Counted from the stretch's first letter, positions 8,701 to 19,700 are shown. The stretch is 64,000 nt of DNA from Arenibacter algicola (GCF_000733925.1 NZ_JPOO01000001.1:310001-374000); one strand, 5' to 3'. The notes: generated by a model from the sequence alone, not told the origin. Numbers and translations are program-made.

Positions 8701-10743
8701 ATGTCCTTTAAGATTCCAAAGAAAGAAATAATATATCCTTTTTCTGCTTTTGTCCTATTGATGATTGTTGTAGTTGCGCTTTGGAAGAACTCTTTGGAAT
8801 CCAATAGGCAACTGCTCAAGAAAGATATAGAGGTTAATGGGCAAATCCAATCACAGGGATTTTTGTCCTCTGGCCAAAAAAGCATTATTGTCCTTGAAAA
8901 TCTTATGGAGAGGCTAGAGATGACCAATGGTGATTATTTTGAGTATTGGGAAGAGGATGCCAGACTTATCCTAAAAGAAGATCAATCTTTTAAATTCGTT
9001 GAATGGATCGATAGTTCCTTGGTGGTACAGAGGATTGTGCCGCATAAGGGGAACGAGGCCATTGTAGGCAGAAGCTTATCCAACCATCCACGACGTGACG
9101 AGTGGTTGCGGCATGTGCGGGATTCCACGACCAACTTAACCTCTTGGATACCTTTAATACAGGGTGGTCATTCCATATTACTCGATGTACCTGTTTTTTT
9201 TGGGGGTAAATTCCAAGGGACCATAACCGCTGGTATGGATTTTACGACCACTTTTGATATGTTGTCAGCTGGAATGGATGATTATTCCATTGAAATTAAG
9301 GATGATAAGGGAACTACTTTTTACAAACTCAATGACCCCTCACCCAGCGACTTTAGCGATGATTTGGTCTATGTTAGGTCTTATGAGGTGGACGAGGATG
9401 ATAAACAAGTATGGACCTTTTACTTAATGCCGCGCAATAAGGACGTTTTGGCCGAAAGAAATAAGTCTTCTTCCAGTATTTTAATGTTTGGGATCCTAAT
9501 ATCCCTACTTATGAGTTTGTTGACATATTTTTATCAATCTTCCAGAAATGAGAACACACGTTTTAGGGAGTTAAATATTAAACTTCGCGTAGCCAATAGA
9601 AGTTTGAGGGAAGAAAGAACCAAGGCGGAAAAAGCTTCCAAGGCAAAAACCGAGTTTGTCTCCAATATGAGCCATGAAATTAGAACTCCTTTAAACGCTA
9701 TTATGGGCTTTATTGAGGTGCTAAAGGAGTCTAAAATTGATAGTTCCCTACATGAATATCTTTCTTTGATGGATGTTTCTTCCAAAAAATTGCTTCTTCT
9801 GGTGAACGATATCCTGGAAATTGATAAAATAGAATCTGGCCAAATAAGCTTTAAAAAAGATATCTTTTCCCCAGCGGACGAGCTACAGAATATTATCAGT
9901 ATTTATAGGCCCAGTATCGAGGCTAAGGGACTTTACGCGAACTTGGATATCGTCTCGGATTCCAAAACCCATGTTATAGCGGATATAGGAAAGTTTGGCC
10001 AGATACTCACCAATCTCTTAAGAAATGCCCTAAAGTTTACGGACCAGGGAGGAATAGATATTACGTACGAAGAAACCATACAAAATAGTGACTTAAATAT
10101 CACTATCGGCATTAGGGACACAGGAATCGGAATACCGAAAAGTAAACTTAAAACCATTTTTGATAGGTTTACACAAATAGATTCCGGTATAACCAAAAGA
10201 CATGAGGGTAGTGGTCTTGGATTATATATTACCTATCTGCTAATAGAGCTGCTGGAGGGTCATATTGAGGTAGACAGCACAGAAAATGTTGGTACGGAAT
10301 TTAAGATTTCACTTAGGTTTCCAATTACCGAGATGCAGCCAGAAGTAGATGCGCCTATTTCCGATAGCATAGATTTAACCGGCTTTAAGGTTTTGATCGT
10401 GGACGACAATAAGGTTAATGTAGTAGTCCTCAAAAAGACCTTGGATGCTTTTGGCATTAATACCTATTGGGTAGGCAATGGAAAAGAGGCGGTAAAAGCA
10501 GTGGCCGAAAACCAATACGATTTGGTCTTCATGGATATCCATATGCCCGAAATGGATGGTTTTGAAGCTACCGAGGAAATAAGGAAAACCCAAAAAGATC
10601 TTGTTATTATTGGTTTCTCGGCAGATGTAACCAAAGAAACCATCCAAGGTGCCAAAGAGGTCGGAATGAACGATTATTTTACCAAACCTATTACATTTGA
10701 TAAACTTAGACAGAATTTATCCAAATATCTTGTTCGGGTATAG
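8701..10743 (+). CDS. Hybrid sensor histidine kinase with CHASE-type periplasmic sensor
   Basis: 680 residues. A membrane helix at about 11-28 and another at about 258-280 flank a periplasmic domain whose KFVEWIDSSLVVQRIVPHKGNEAIVGRSL and SWIPLIQGGHSILLDVPVFFGGKFQGTI resemble CHASE sensor domains. Then follow HisKA with SNMSHEIRTPLN (phosphorylated His325), a HATPase_c domain (RNALKFTD, GIRDTGIGIP, GSGLGLYI) and a C-terminal receiver with phospho-acceptor Asp612 in VFMDIHMPEMDG. No DNA-binding output domain is attached, so a partner regulator or phosphotransfer protein elsewhere is expected. The ligand is unknown; other CHASE domains bind small molecules such as cytokinin-like compounds. Confidence 0.85.
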   Translation: MSFKIPKKEIIYPFSAFVLLMIVVVALWKNSLESNRQLLKKDIEVNGQIQSQGFLSSGQKSIIVLENLMERLEMTNGDYFEYWEEDARLILKEDQSFKFVEWIDSSLVVQRIVPHKGNEAIVGRSLSNHPRRDEWLRHVRDSTTNLTSWIPLIQGGHSILLDVPVFFGGKFQGTITAGMDFTTTFDMLSAGMDDYSIEIKDDKGTTFYKLNDPSPSDFSDDLVYVRSYEVDEDDKQVWTFYLMPRNKDVLAERNKSSSSILMFGILISLLMSLLTYFYQSSRNENTRFRELNIKLRVANRSLREERTKAEKASKAKTEFVSNMSHEIRTPLNAIMGFIEVLKESKIDSSLHEYLSLMDVSSKKLLLLVNDILEIDKIESGQISFKKDIFSPADELQNIISIYRPSIEAKGLYANLDIVSDSKTHVIADIGKFGQILTNLLRNALKFTDQGGIDITYEETIQNSDLNITIGIRDTGIGIPKSKLKTIFDRFTQIDSGITKRHEGSGLGLYITYLLIELLEGHIEVDSTENVGTEFKISLRFPITEMQPEVDAPISDSIDLTGFKVLIVDDNKVNVVVLKKTLDAFGINTYWVGNGKEAVKAVAENQYDLVFMDIHMPEMDGFEATEEIRKTQKDLVIIGFSADVTKETIQGAKEVGMNDYFTKPITFDKLRQNLSKYLVRV

Positions 10744-11100
10744 TATGCTTCTAAGCCCTAATTTCTTTTCGCTAAGGCCTATTTCTAAATTTTGAATCCT
10801 GGGTCTATACTCTTCTTAACGGCTGGCAATAAGCTGGTTTTGTTGATAATTACAAAGTTTAATTAGACTTTCTGCCAAGTTGAAAAACAGTCTGTTAACA
10901 ATCATATAACTTAATTTTAAAGTCACATTTGGTTTATTATCGGCCCGAAATGGCAATCTTTGAATTTATATTGATTTTCTGCGCATGAAAATTATTTCTA
11001 ATTCATTATTGACCACCATGGTCAAAATCTTAAACCGGGGATCCGGATCCTTTTGCTCTCCTTTCAAGTTTCAAATAATAAACCGACCAAATACTGCTTT
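10744..11100. other. Intergenic region, nothing recognised
   Basis: About 357 AT-rich bases between the sensor kinase and the LpxH-like gene. I see no gene, RNA or convincing hairpin. The rightward promoter of the following three-gene set (phosphoesterase, glycosyltransferase, glucosidase) is presumably here. Confidence 0.4.
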
Positions 11101-11961
11101 ATGAAAAAAAGACCTGTGGAACTAGTGGTTTTATCCGATGTGCATTTGGGAACCTACGGATGCCATGCCAAGGAATTGGTCAAATATCTAAAATCTATAA
11201 AACCCAGGGAAGTGGTTTTGAACGGGGATATAATTGATATATGGCAATTTAGCAAGCGGTACTGGCCAAAATCCCACATGAAGGTGGTAAAGATCATTAT
11301 GCAATGGGTGGCCGAAGGAATCCCCGTGCACTATGTGGCAGGCAACCATGATGAAATGTTAAGGAAATTTCTAGGCTTTAAGTTGGGCTCTTTTAGTATT
11401 GTCAACAAGGTGGTTTTGGAGATAAATGGCAGCAAGGCTTGGATGTTTCATGGGGACGTCTTTGATGTTACCATGCAGCATTCCAAATGGATAGCAAGGT
11501 TGGGCGCTACAGGTTATGATATGCTAATTTTGTTGAACAGTGCCATAAATTATTGCAGTAAAAAAATGGGAAAAGGCCCTGTTTCCATGTCCAAGAAGAT
11601 AAAAAACAGCGTTAAATCGGCCATTAAGTTTATTAATGATTTTGAACAGATTGCGGCCGATATAGCAATAGAAAATGAATATGACTATGTGGTTTGTGGG
11701 CATATCCACCAGCCGGAAATGAGGGAAATATCAACCTCCAAGGGGACAGTTATGTACCTTAATTCCGGGGATTGGATAGAGAATTTAACTAGTTTGGAAT
11801 TTAATAATGGGGAGTGGAAATTATACCATTATATGGAGGATGTTATGGTTATCAATGATGATGAAAATGTGATGGAGCCAATGGATATTCTGGACAAAAA
11901 TCAACTTTTTCAAAATTTGGTGAGGGAATTTCAATTTTTGACCTCAGCCGAGAACAAATGA
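11101..11961 (+). CDS. UDP-2,3-diacylglucosamine pyrophosphatase-like metallophosphoesterase
   Basis: 286 residues from the ATG at 11101 (MKKRPVELVVLSDVHLG); an in-frame start at 11053 gives an unlikely leader. The metallophosphoesterase metal motifs are all present: SDVHLG, VLNGDIIDIW, YVAGNHDEM, HGDVFD and CGHIHQPEM. This spacing and the GYDMLILLNSAINY segment fit the LpxH-like branch that cleaves UDP-2,3-diacylglucosamine in lipid A synthesis. Bacteroidota often carry paralogues, so it may act on another pyrophosphate. It is followed after 37 bases by a glycosyltransferase gene, which suggests a joint role in an envelope glycoconjugate. Confidence 0.75.
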   Translation: MKKRPVELVVLSDVHLGTYGCHAKELVKYLKSIKPREVVLNGDIIDIWQFSKRYWPKSHMKVVKIIMQWVAEGIPVHYVAGNHDEMLRKFLGFKLGSFSIVNKVVLEINGSKAWMFHGDVFDVTMQHSKWIARLGATGYDMLILLNSAINYCSKKMGKGPVSMSKKIKNSVKSAIKFINDFEQIAADIAIENEYDYVVCGHIHQPEMREISTSKGTVMYLNSGDWIENLTSLEFNNGEWKLYHYMEDVMVINDDENVMEPMDILDKNQLFQNLVREFQFLTSAENK

Positions 11962-11998
11962 TTGTCCTGAACATTTGATCTCCTAAAATATTAATTAT

Positions 11999-12994
11999 AT
12001 GAAAGTACTATATGCCATCCAGGGAACTGGCAATGGTCATTTAAGTAGAGCGCGCGATGTTATTCCGGCACTACAAAAAAAAGGATTGGAATTGGATATA
12101 CTGGTTAGTGGAATACAGGCAGATATTCGGATTCCCCATCCGGTCAAGTATCAGCTTCAGGGACTTAGTTTTATTTTTGGCAAACAAGGAAATGTTAATT
12201 TATGGAGGACCTATCTCAAGTCCAATGCCGCTAGATTGCAGAAGGAGATAAAAAGCATTCCGATAGAAAATTACGACTTGGTCATAAATGATTTTGAGCC
12301 CGTTTCTGCCTGGGCATGTAAATTAAAGAATAAACCCTCTGTAAGTTTTAGCCATCAGGCCGCAGTGCTTTCCCCCAATTCCCCAAAACCGGACAAAAAC
12401 GACCTTATGGGGAAATTTATCCTAAAGAACTATGCACCCACAACCCAGCAGTTTGGTCTACATTTTAGGGCCTATGCGGATAGGATCTATACCCCTATCA
12501 TAAGGCAGGATATTAGAATGGCGGAGGCTAAGGAGGGGAATCATTATACAGTGTATTTGCCTTCCTATAGTGATGGAAGGATACTGAAAACCCTCTCAGA
12601 GGTTGCCAATATAAAGTGGGAAGTTTTTTCCAAACACAATAAAGTGGAATTTTTTGGCAAGAATATTAGTATTAGGCCAATAACCAACGAAGCATTTGTG
12701 AACAGTATGGTCACGGCCAAGGGTGTATTGTGCGGTGCAGGTTTTGAAACTCCTGCCGAGGCTTTGTACCTGGGCAAGAAGTTGATGGTAATCCCCATGA
12801 AGGGACAGTATGAACAACAGTGCAATTCCGCTGCATTAAAAGAATTGGGGGTCCCCGTAATCAAATCCCTAAAGAATAAGCATTTGGATAAATTAAGACA
12901 GTGGGTAGATATTGATAACAAAATAGAGGTAAACTATCCGGATATCACAGAACAGATTATTGACCAGTTGCTGGAAGAGGTCGTTCTTAGATAA
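11999..12994 (+). CDS. Glycosyltransferase of the MJ1255/VC2487 type
   Basis: 331 residues, GT-B-like. The start MKVLYAIQGTGNGHLSRARDVIPALQKKGLELDILVSG is the typical glycine-rich N-terminal Rossmann half, and the C-terminal LCGAGFETPAEALYLGKKLMVIPMKGQYEQQCNSAALKELGV is the nucleotide-sugar binding region found in UDP-sugar transferases of the MurG/MGDG synthase kind. Acceptor and donor are unknown; an envelope lipid or polysaccharide is likely given the LpxH-like gene directly upstream and the GH1 gene 14 bases downstream. The three genes look like one operon. Confidence 0.75.
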   Translation: MKVLYAIQGTGNGHLSRARDVIPALQKKGLELDILVSGIQADIRIPHPVKYQLQGLSFIFGKQGNVNLWRTYLKSNAARLQKEIKSIPIENYDLVINDFEPVSAWACKLKNKPSVSFSHQAAVLSPNSPKPDKNDLMGKFILKNYAPTTQQFGLHFRAYADRIYTPIIRQDIRMAEAKEGNHYTVYLPSYSDGRILKTLSEVANIKWEVFSKHNKVEFFGKNISIRPITNEAFVNSMVTAKGVLCGAGFETPAEALYLGKKLMVIPMKGQYEQQCNSAALKELGVPVIKSLKNKHLDKLRQWVDIDNKIEVNYPDITEQIIDQLLEEVVLR

Positions 12995-13008
12995 TCAATC
13001 TTAGTTTT

Positions 13009-14370
13009 ATGTCGAAAAATTTAGATTATTTTGATTTACAAGCAAATGACTTTGGTGAAGATTTTATTTGGGGAGTATCTACGGCGGCATATCAGATAGA
13101 GGGTGCCCACGACATACATGATAAAGGACCTTCCATCTGGGACCATTTTACCTCCAAAAAGGGGAATACCTACCAAAATCAGCACGGCAATGATGCCTGT
13201 GAATTTTATCACAAGTTTCAGGAGGATATCCTTCTGATGAGGAAAATGAATATTGACCACTTCAGATTTTCCTTGTCCTGGTCACGGATACTGCCAAATG
13301 GAACGGGAGCCATAAGCTCAAAAGGAATTCAGTTCTATAATGATGTTATCAACTTCTGCCTGGAATGTGGTATAACACCTTGGGTGACTTTATATCACTG
13401 GGATCTGCCCCTAGCTTTGGAGCAAAAAGGGGGTTGGACCAATCGTGAAATTCTGGGATGGTTCCAGGAATATGTTACGGTCTGTGCCAATAGTTTCGGA
13501 GATAGGGTAAAGAATTGGATGGTATTGAACGAACCTATGGTTTTTACGGGTGCGGGATATTTTCTTGGGGTACATGCCCCGGGTAGAAAAGGCTTAAAAA
13601 ATTTTTTGCCCTCTGTGCACCACGCAGTATTGTGTCAGGCTGCAGGAGGTAGAATTTTGCGCAACTTGGTAGCCAATGCCAATATTGGCACTACCTTTTC
13701 CTGTTCCCAAATATCACCTTATAGGAACAATAGCAGGGATCATAAGGCAGCTGAAAGGGCAGATGCCATGCTTAACCGCCTCTTTATAGAGCCTTCTTTG
13801 GGAATGGGTTACCCATGGGGTACGATCCCGGTTTTAAAGCGACTACAGTCTTATATAATGCCGGGGGACGCCGAAAACTCGGAATTTGATTTCGATTTTG
13901 TGGGGATCCAAAATTATACCCGCGAAAAAGTAAAGCATTCCTATTTTGTTCCTTATATCAGGGCTAAAATTGTAAAGGCGAGTAAGCGCAAGGTCAGGGC
14001 TACACTAATGGACTGGGAAGTCTATCCGCCCAGTATTTTTAAAATGATAAAAAGATTTAACAGCTACGAGGGAGTAAAAAAAATAATGATTACTGAGAAT
14101 GGAGCTGCCTTTGCAGATGAAATCTACCAAGGAGGGGTACATGATGAGGAAAGGCTTTCCTATTTACAGGCATATTTAAAACAGGTGCACAAGGCGCAAA
14201 GGGAAGGGCTAAAGGTAGACGGTTATTTTGTGTGGACGTTTACGGACAATTTTGAATGGGCAGAGGGGTATTACCCTAGATTCGGATTGGTTTATATCGA
14301 TTTTGAAAACCAGCAAAGAATTGTAAAGTCTTCGGGACAATGGTTCAGCCGTTTTTTGGGCACTAGGTAG
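13009..14370 (+). CDS. Family GH1 beta-glucosidase
   Basis: 453 residues, full length for glycoside hydrolase family 1, a retaining TIM-barrel enzyme. The N-terminal signature FIWGVSTAAYQIEGA is present. The acid/base Glu175 is in WMVLNEPM and the nucleophile Glu363 in IMITENGAAF. The C-terminal FVWTFTDNFEWAEGYYPRFGL holds the substrate-binding Trp and Glu residues. No signal peptide is seen, so it is cytosolic and probably cleaves imported beta-linked disaccharides. It starts 14 bases after the glycosyltransferase gene, an unusual partner for a catabolic glucosidase, which leaves a role in glycolipid turnover possible. Confidence 0.9.
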   Translation: MSKNLDYFDLQANDFGEDFIWGVSTAAYQIEGAHDIHDKGPSIWDHFTSKKGNTYQNQHGNDACEFYHKFQEDILLMRKMNIDHFRFSLSWSRILPNGTGAISSKGIQFYNDVINFCLECGITPWVTLYHWDLPLALEQKGGWTNREILGWFQEYVTVCANSFGDRVKNWMVLNEPMVFTGAGYFLGVHAPGRKGLKNFLPSVHHAVLCQAAGGRILRNLVANANIGTTFSCSQISPYRNNSRDHKAAERADAMLNRLFIEPSLGMGYPWGTIPVLKRLQSYIMPGDAENSEFDFDFVGIQNYTREKVKHSYFVPYIRAKIVKASKRKVRATLMDWEVYPPSIFKMIKRFNSYEGVKKIMITENGAAFADEIYQGGVHDEERLSYLQAYLKQVHKAQREGLKVDGYFVWTFTDNFEWAEGYYPRFGLVYIDFENQQRIVKSSGQWFSRFLGTR

Positions 14371-14411
14371 ATTTTTTGACCAAAGACAAGGGCTGATTGC
14401 CGAAAACAAAA

Positions 14412-14433
14412 AAACCGATGAGACCATCGGTTT
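14412..14433 (+). terminator. Hairpin after the GH1 gene
   Basis: Perfect nine-base arms AAACCGATG (14412-14420) and CATCGGTTT (14425-14433) with a four-base loop, 41 bases after the glucosidase stop. The T-run is short, so efficiency is uncertain. Confidence 0.6.
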
Positions 14434-14662
14434 AGAGTAGCTAACTCAAATCAAATTATAAGAACGTATCCTTTATTAGGTTACTGTAAAACTAGGTTTT
14501 ACTTTTGTTTTCCATGTTATCTTAAGATAGTCAATGAGTTAGTTTAGTATTAATTATTAAACCATTTTCCGAAATGAGGGTCAAAACTAAAAATATACTA
14601 ACTTAGTACACGGCCTATAACTTGTAATTCGCTGTATAAATCATTAACCAATATTTTTTACT

Positions 14663-15175
14663 ATGCTAAAAAAAATTTTGATAGGGTTGGGTGTTGTATT
14701 GATCCTGATCCAATTTATCCGACCCGAAAAAAATGAATCCAACGAAAATACTTATGATATTTCCACGAACTATCAGGTTCCGGAGGATGTAAACCATTTG
14801 TTGAAGGTTTCCTGTAATGATTGTCATTCCAATAAAACGGAATATCCTTGGTATTCCAATGTTCAGCCAGTAGCTTGGTTCTTAAACAGTCATGTTGTTG
14901 ACGGTAAAAGACATTTAAATTTTTCCAATTTTACAAAATTGCCTTTGGCCATTCAATATCACAAATTCGAAGAGATAGTTGAAATGGTGGAAGAGAAGGA
15001 AATGCCCATTCCTTCCTACACTTATTTTGGTCTTCATCCTGAGGCCGACCTGACCCAAGACCAACGGGATCAAATTTTGGATTGGTCCAAGGCGCAAATG
15101 GCATATTTAAAGAATACTTATCCCGCGGATAGTTTGGTAAGAAAGCCTAGGCCTGGGAAATCCCCTTCGAAATAA
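14663..15175 (+). CDS. Membrane-anchored haem-binding (cytochrome c-like) protein
   Basis: 170 residues. An N-terminal hydrophobic segment (residues 4-18, KILIGLGVVLILIQF) acts as an export signal or anchor. A c-type haem motif CNDCH follows at residues 51-55 with SNKTEYPWYSNVQPVAWFL, and a later segment (PLAIQYHKFEEIVEMVEEKEMPIPSYTYFGLHPEADLT) carries a methionine that could be the distal ligand. This is the Bacteroidota 'haem-binding domain' family. The partner is unknown; it probably shuttles electrons on the outer face of the inner membrane. It appears monocistronic. Confidence 0.8.
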   Translation: MLKKILIGLGVVLILIQFIRPEKNESNENTYDISTNYQVPEDVNHLLKVSCNDCHSNKTEYPWYSNVQPVAWFLNSHVVDGKRHLNFSNFTKLPLAIQYHKFEEIVEMVEEKEMPIPSYTYFGLHPEADLTQDQRDQILDWSKAQMAYLKNTYPADSLVRKPRPGKSPSK

Positions 15176-15347
15176 AAATTTAGGATGCGGCCCAAATGGG
15201 TGGCCTTTGTCCATAGATAATCTCGGTGTGTCTTTAGTAAGTGGCTTTAGAGTTATCTATATTTATAATTAATGGTGACCCAACATTTCTTCAATTGAAA
15301 TAAATTAGTTTTTTGGAATTTTATTCCTTTTTTAACAAGTGCAACGA

Positions 15348-15376
15348 TATGGTCACTGCTTTTGGCAGTGACCATA
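15348..15376. terminator. Long perfect hairpin downstream of the haem-binding gene
   Basis: Twelve-base perfect arms TATGGTCACTGC (15348-15359) and GCAGTGACCATA (15365-15376) with a five-base loop, in the 300-base gap between the haem-binding gene and fecR. It lies 170 bases past the first gene and 100 before the second, so it could be a terminator or a regulatory structure. Only a weak T-rich tail follows. Confidence 0.45.
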
Positions 15377-15447
15377 ATTTTATGTCCGAGCTGCAGTGTA
15401 AAAATAAATTTCTTTTTTTTATTAAAAACCTAGGGTATTCCAATTAG

Positions 15448-15475
15448 GTTACGTCGTACTAATATATCACGTAAC
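15448..15475. promoter_or_regulatory. Interrupted palindrome directly before the anti-sigma gene
   Basis: GTTACGT (15448-15454) and ACGTAAC (15469-15475) form a seven-base inverted repeat separated by 14 bases, and the right arm ends on the base before the ATG of the FecR-type gene. The position would suit an operator or translation-controlling hairpin. No protein is known to bind it. Confidence 0.35.
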
Positions 15476-16627
15476 ATGATTCCATCCAATATAGAATTAG
15501 GTATACTTAAATACCTCGATAAAACGGCCACGGCTAAACAACTACAAGAGTTGGAAGAATGGCTGGAAGATCCTTTGAACATGGAGCTCTTCAATGATTA
15601 TGTTCTGTTGCACTATGCAATCAATATGGGACTCAATAAAATGGATGATCAGCCGATGAAGGAAGAATTGATCCGTAAAATCCAGAAAGGGAAACTTGGC
15701 ATTAAGAAGGTGCACCCGCAAATCCTACTTAAAATTGCTGCAGTATTGCTCTTACTCGTAGGATTTGGTTATTTTTTTAGTCAAAAATTCAATGAAGTCA
15801 ATGTAGAGGAACAAATTGATCCCAACCAGATTACACTTCAGTTGGATAATGGAAACATAGAGGTCATTAGTGAAGATGGTAAGCGAAAGATAATCGATGC
15901 AGAAGGAAATGAGGTTGGAGTGCAAAAAGGAAATGCACTTAACTACAATGAAGGCGGTGATCCGGGAAAACTAATCCATAATCAGCTAAATATTCCCAAT
16001 GGCAAACAATTTGAATTGGTCCTGTCCGATGGCAGTAGTGTATTTCTAAATTCAGGTTCTTCCATAAAGTACCCAGTGAAATTTTTGCCGGGCAAGACAA
16101 GGGAGGTATTCTTGAGCGGTGAAGCTTATTTCCAAATAACAAAAGACAGTATTAATCCATTTATTGTCAATGTTGACGATTTAAAGGTGCGTGTCCTAGG
16201 TACGGAATTCAATCTTTCTTCCTATCCCGAAGATAGTCAGGTTACTACAGTTTTGGTCAATGGGTCCGTTGGTCTTTATAGCGGCGATGTTTATGGGCCT
16301 GAAACTACCACTTTTATGAAGCCTGGTTTTAGGGGGGTGTATGACCATTCCAGTGGTAACATCTCTTTGGACGAAGTGGACACTAGTCTGTATACCAGTT
16401 GGAAATCGGGGAAACTGGTGTTCAGAAGTATGCAGTTTAAAAATATCATTAAAAAATTAGAGCGCTCTTACAATGTTAGTATTGTAAATAATAATAAGGA
16501 ACTGGGCGAACAATATTTTAGTGCCAGTTTTGACAAGGATGAGCTAATGGAGCAAATCTTCGCTTCCTTTAGAACAAGCTATAGGTTTACCTATACGATT
16601 GAAAATGAAAAAATAACTATAAACTAA
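15476..16627 (+). CDS. FecR-type anti-sigma factor
   Basis: 383 residues, the normal size for Bacteroidota FecR regulators. Residues 1-80 are the cytosolic sigma-binding part, 83-101 (ILLKIAAVLLLLVGFGYFF) the single membrane helix. The periplasmic FecR domain follows (QLNIPNGKQFELVLSDGSSVFLNSGSSIKYP, EVFLSGEAYFQI, VLGTEFNLSSY) and a C-terminal DUF4974 segment (FKNIIKKLERSYNVSI). It holds an ECF sigma factor until the STN domain of the neighbouring SusC-like transporter signals substrate. It is upstream of and co-directional with that transporter; the likely cognate sigma gene lies at 22274-22864 on the other strand. Confidence 0.9.
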   Translation: MIPSNIELGILKYLDKTATAKQLQELEEWLEDPLNMELFNDYVLLHYAINMGLNKMDDQPMKEELIRKIQKGKLGIKKVHPQILLKIAAVLLLLVGFGYFFSQKFNEVNVEEQIDPNQITLQLDNGNIEVISEDGKRKIIDAEGNEVGVQKGNALNYNEGGDPGKLIHNQLNIPNGKQFELVLSDGSSVFLNSGSSIKYPVKFLPGKTREVFLSGEAYFQITKDSINPFIVNVDDLKVRVLGTEFNLSSYPEDSQVTTVLVNGSVGLYSGDVYGPETTTFMKPGFRGVYDHSSGNISLDEVDTSLYTSWKSGKLVFRSMQFKNIIKKLERSYNVSIVNNNKELGEQYFSASFDKDELMEQIFASFRTSYRFTYTIENEKITIN

Positions 16628-16759
16628 AACTAGATTACTATATGGATTAAAAAAACAAACCAAAAATCAAGTTTAAAAAAAACTGGAAGATGCGCGAACA
16701 TCTCCCAGCTAAATAACAATGAGCAAATAAATACTCATCTAAATAATCAATACAAAAAT

Positions 16760-19700
16760 ATGAAAATCCTTCTTAAAATTAGGAGTAGGCTTCTATGTCC
16801 TCCGGAATTGAGCTTAAAAATGAAATTAACCACCCTTTTGCTGTTCATTGCCTTATTTAATATAAGGGCCAATAATTATGCACAAAACACGCGAATAAGC
16901 CTGGATCTCAAAGAGGTCTCGATTGAAAAGGTGCTAAATGAGATTGAATCCCATACAGAGTTTAAATTTCTGTACAATTTAAAAGATGTGGATATTAGTA
17001 AAATTGTTACCCTTAAGGTGAACAAAGAAAAGGTTAGGAGTATATTGAATACGCTTTTTCTCAATACCAATGTGTCTTATGAGGTATTGGACAAACATAT
17101 TATCCTAAAAAGAAACGAGAACAAAGACATTAAAAATGTTCCCCTTAAAACCGATGATACTCCGATACAATCGGAAGTTCAAGGTATTGTTAAGGACAGC
17201 GATGGGATGATTTTAGCTGGGGCCAATGTTGTCATTAAGGGAACTACCAAAGGGGTGGTTACCGATTTTGATGGCTATTTTAGTATTGCTGTACCCAATT
17301 CGCAAACCGTTCTTGTCTTCTCCTATATTGGAATGGAGACGAAAGAGGTTGTTGTGGGGAACAATACTAATTTAGATGTTGTGATGAACCCTTCTGCCCA
17401 AAAAATGGACGAAGTAGTGGTTACGGCTTTGGGCATGAAACGGGAAAAAAGAGCCTTGGGATATTCTGTAGGCGAAGTTGACAGTGAAAAAATAAACTTG
17501 GTGCCCCAGGAAAATGCGTTGGGCGGTTTGTCCAGTAGGGTTTCCGGGTTGGATATTCGAAGGTCTGGTAACGACTTAAATGCCGAAACCTATGTGTATA
17601 TCAGAGGTAGAACTTCTTTGTCCGGAAATGATGAGCCTTTAGTTGTTGTAGATGGTTCCCCTGTTGGGAGTACTGCAGTTTTGGGTAATATAAGCGCTAT
17701 GAACATTCAGAGTGTTTCCATATTAAAAGGAGCAAGTGCAGCTGCACTTTACGGTTCCAGAGCAGGTAACGGGGTTATCCTTGTTACTACTAAATCTGGT
17801 GAAGGTCTAAAAAAGGGAATTGGGGTTTCATTCTCATCAACAGTCACTTTAAATACGCCCTATAAATATTTTGAAACTCAGGATCAATTTACCAATGGGC
17901 AAAGAGGTATTTTTGATGAAGCCACGTGGCAACACTGGTATGGTCCCGGGGAAGGCGGATCTGCGGTACAATGGAATAGTAATGGTGAAGCAGTGCCATT
18001 AAAGTTTTATAAAGATCCACAGAAAGATTACTTTAGGACAGGGGTAACCACAATAAATGATGCTAGTATAAGTGGGAATTATGACAAGGGTAGCTTTAGA
18101 TTGGCAGTATCACATTTGAAAGGAGAAGGCTACTCCCCAGGCACTGAGCTTCAAAAACTTGGTTTCCGACTAAATACGACCTATAAAATAACGGATAATG
18201 TAAACGTTTCCACGAATTTTGATGTTTCTAACCCTAATTCTGACAATAATCCAGTTAAAGTTCTTGGTGGTGATGACCAGTATTTTGATTTATTCAATAT
18301 CGCGCCACATATAAATATCAATGACCTAAAAGGAGACTATTGGGAAACACCGAACGTGGAGCAACGCAATGTTACGGACGGTTATAATAACCCTTGGTTT
18401 TCCGCAAATGAAAGGAAAAACAAATTCGACAAGCTAAGTGGTTTTGGAAATATTAAGCTGGACTGGGAAATTACCTCAAATTTTAATGCTATGGCTCGCG
18501 TAGCTTATAGTGGCAATTACAATAAAGTGGAAACTTTAAAACCATGGTCTTTTCAAGGATTTGGTGGGGGAACTACCAAACCAACTGGGGCATATAACCT
18601 GGATAATAGTAGTTCTAAGGAGACTAACGTAGATGTTTTGTTTTCCTATGATAAGAAATTTGGAGATTTCCGTATATCCCCTTCTGTAGGTGGAAATATA
18701 TTGAATAGCGAAGTTAACACCTATAGTTCTGGAGGTGACAATTTGGTTCTTCCTGGGTTGTTTACCCTTTCCAATGTAAGCAGAGGAGGATTGGAATACA
18801 GTAGTGGAACTTTTAAAAAGGCAGTATACAGTGTTTATGGAATGGCTACGTTGAGCTATAAAAATATGCTATACTTGGATTTAACAGCACGTAACGATTG
18901 GTCCAGTACCCTTCCTACGGAGAACAGATCTTACTTTTACCCTTCCGCTTCTGGAAGTGTTTTGGTTTCTGAAATGTTCCAAATGCCATCTTGGATTTCG
19001 TTACTTAAAATACGCTCTGGATGGGCAGAGGTAGGAAAGGATACCGATCCTTATTTAATCCACCCAACTTTAACCCAAGGCTTTTGGGGGGATGATTTTA
19101 CCTATTCACTTCCGAGCAGTATGCCAAATACCAAGCTAAAGCCAGAAATAGCTACTTCTTATGAGGTAGGTACTGATTTAGGTTTCTTTAAGGGCAGACT
19201 GGGTCTGGAGGCTACCTATTACAAGACTCAAAACAAAAACCAAATTTTAAATGTGAACGTTTCACCACTTACGGGGTATACCAGTACCACCATTAATGCA
19301 GGGAATGTGGAAAATTACGGGTTTGAATTTGGATTGAATGTGGTTCCTATTAGAACGGAAGATCTTGAATGGAACATGAACTTTAATTTCACTACTCAGG
19401 AAAGTAAATTGGTGGAATTGGTTGACGGTATTGACCGTGTTGATTTTGGTGGAGGAACAGATGGTGGTGCTTTTACAAGAGTAGGAGGAATCATTGGGGA
19501 CATGTACTCTCCTTATATAAAGAAAGTAGAAGAAGGCGAGTATGCAGGATGGAATCTATTGGATTCTAATGGAAGATGGGTGGATGATAGAGCTCGGGAG
19601 AACCAAATTAAGGTTGGAAATTTCAACAACGATTTTGCTGTTGGAATGAACACTTCTATTAAGTATAAAAACTTTACCCTTTCTGCTAGTTTCGACTGGA

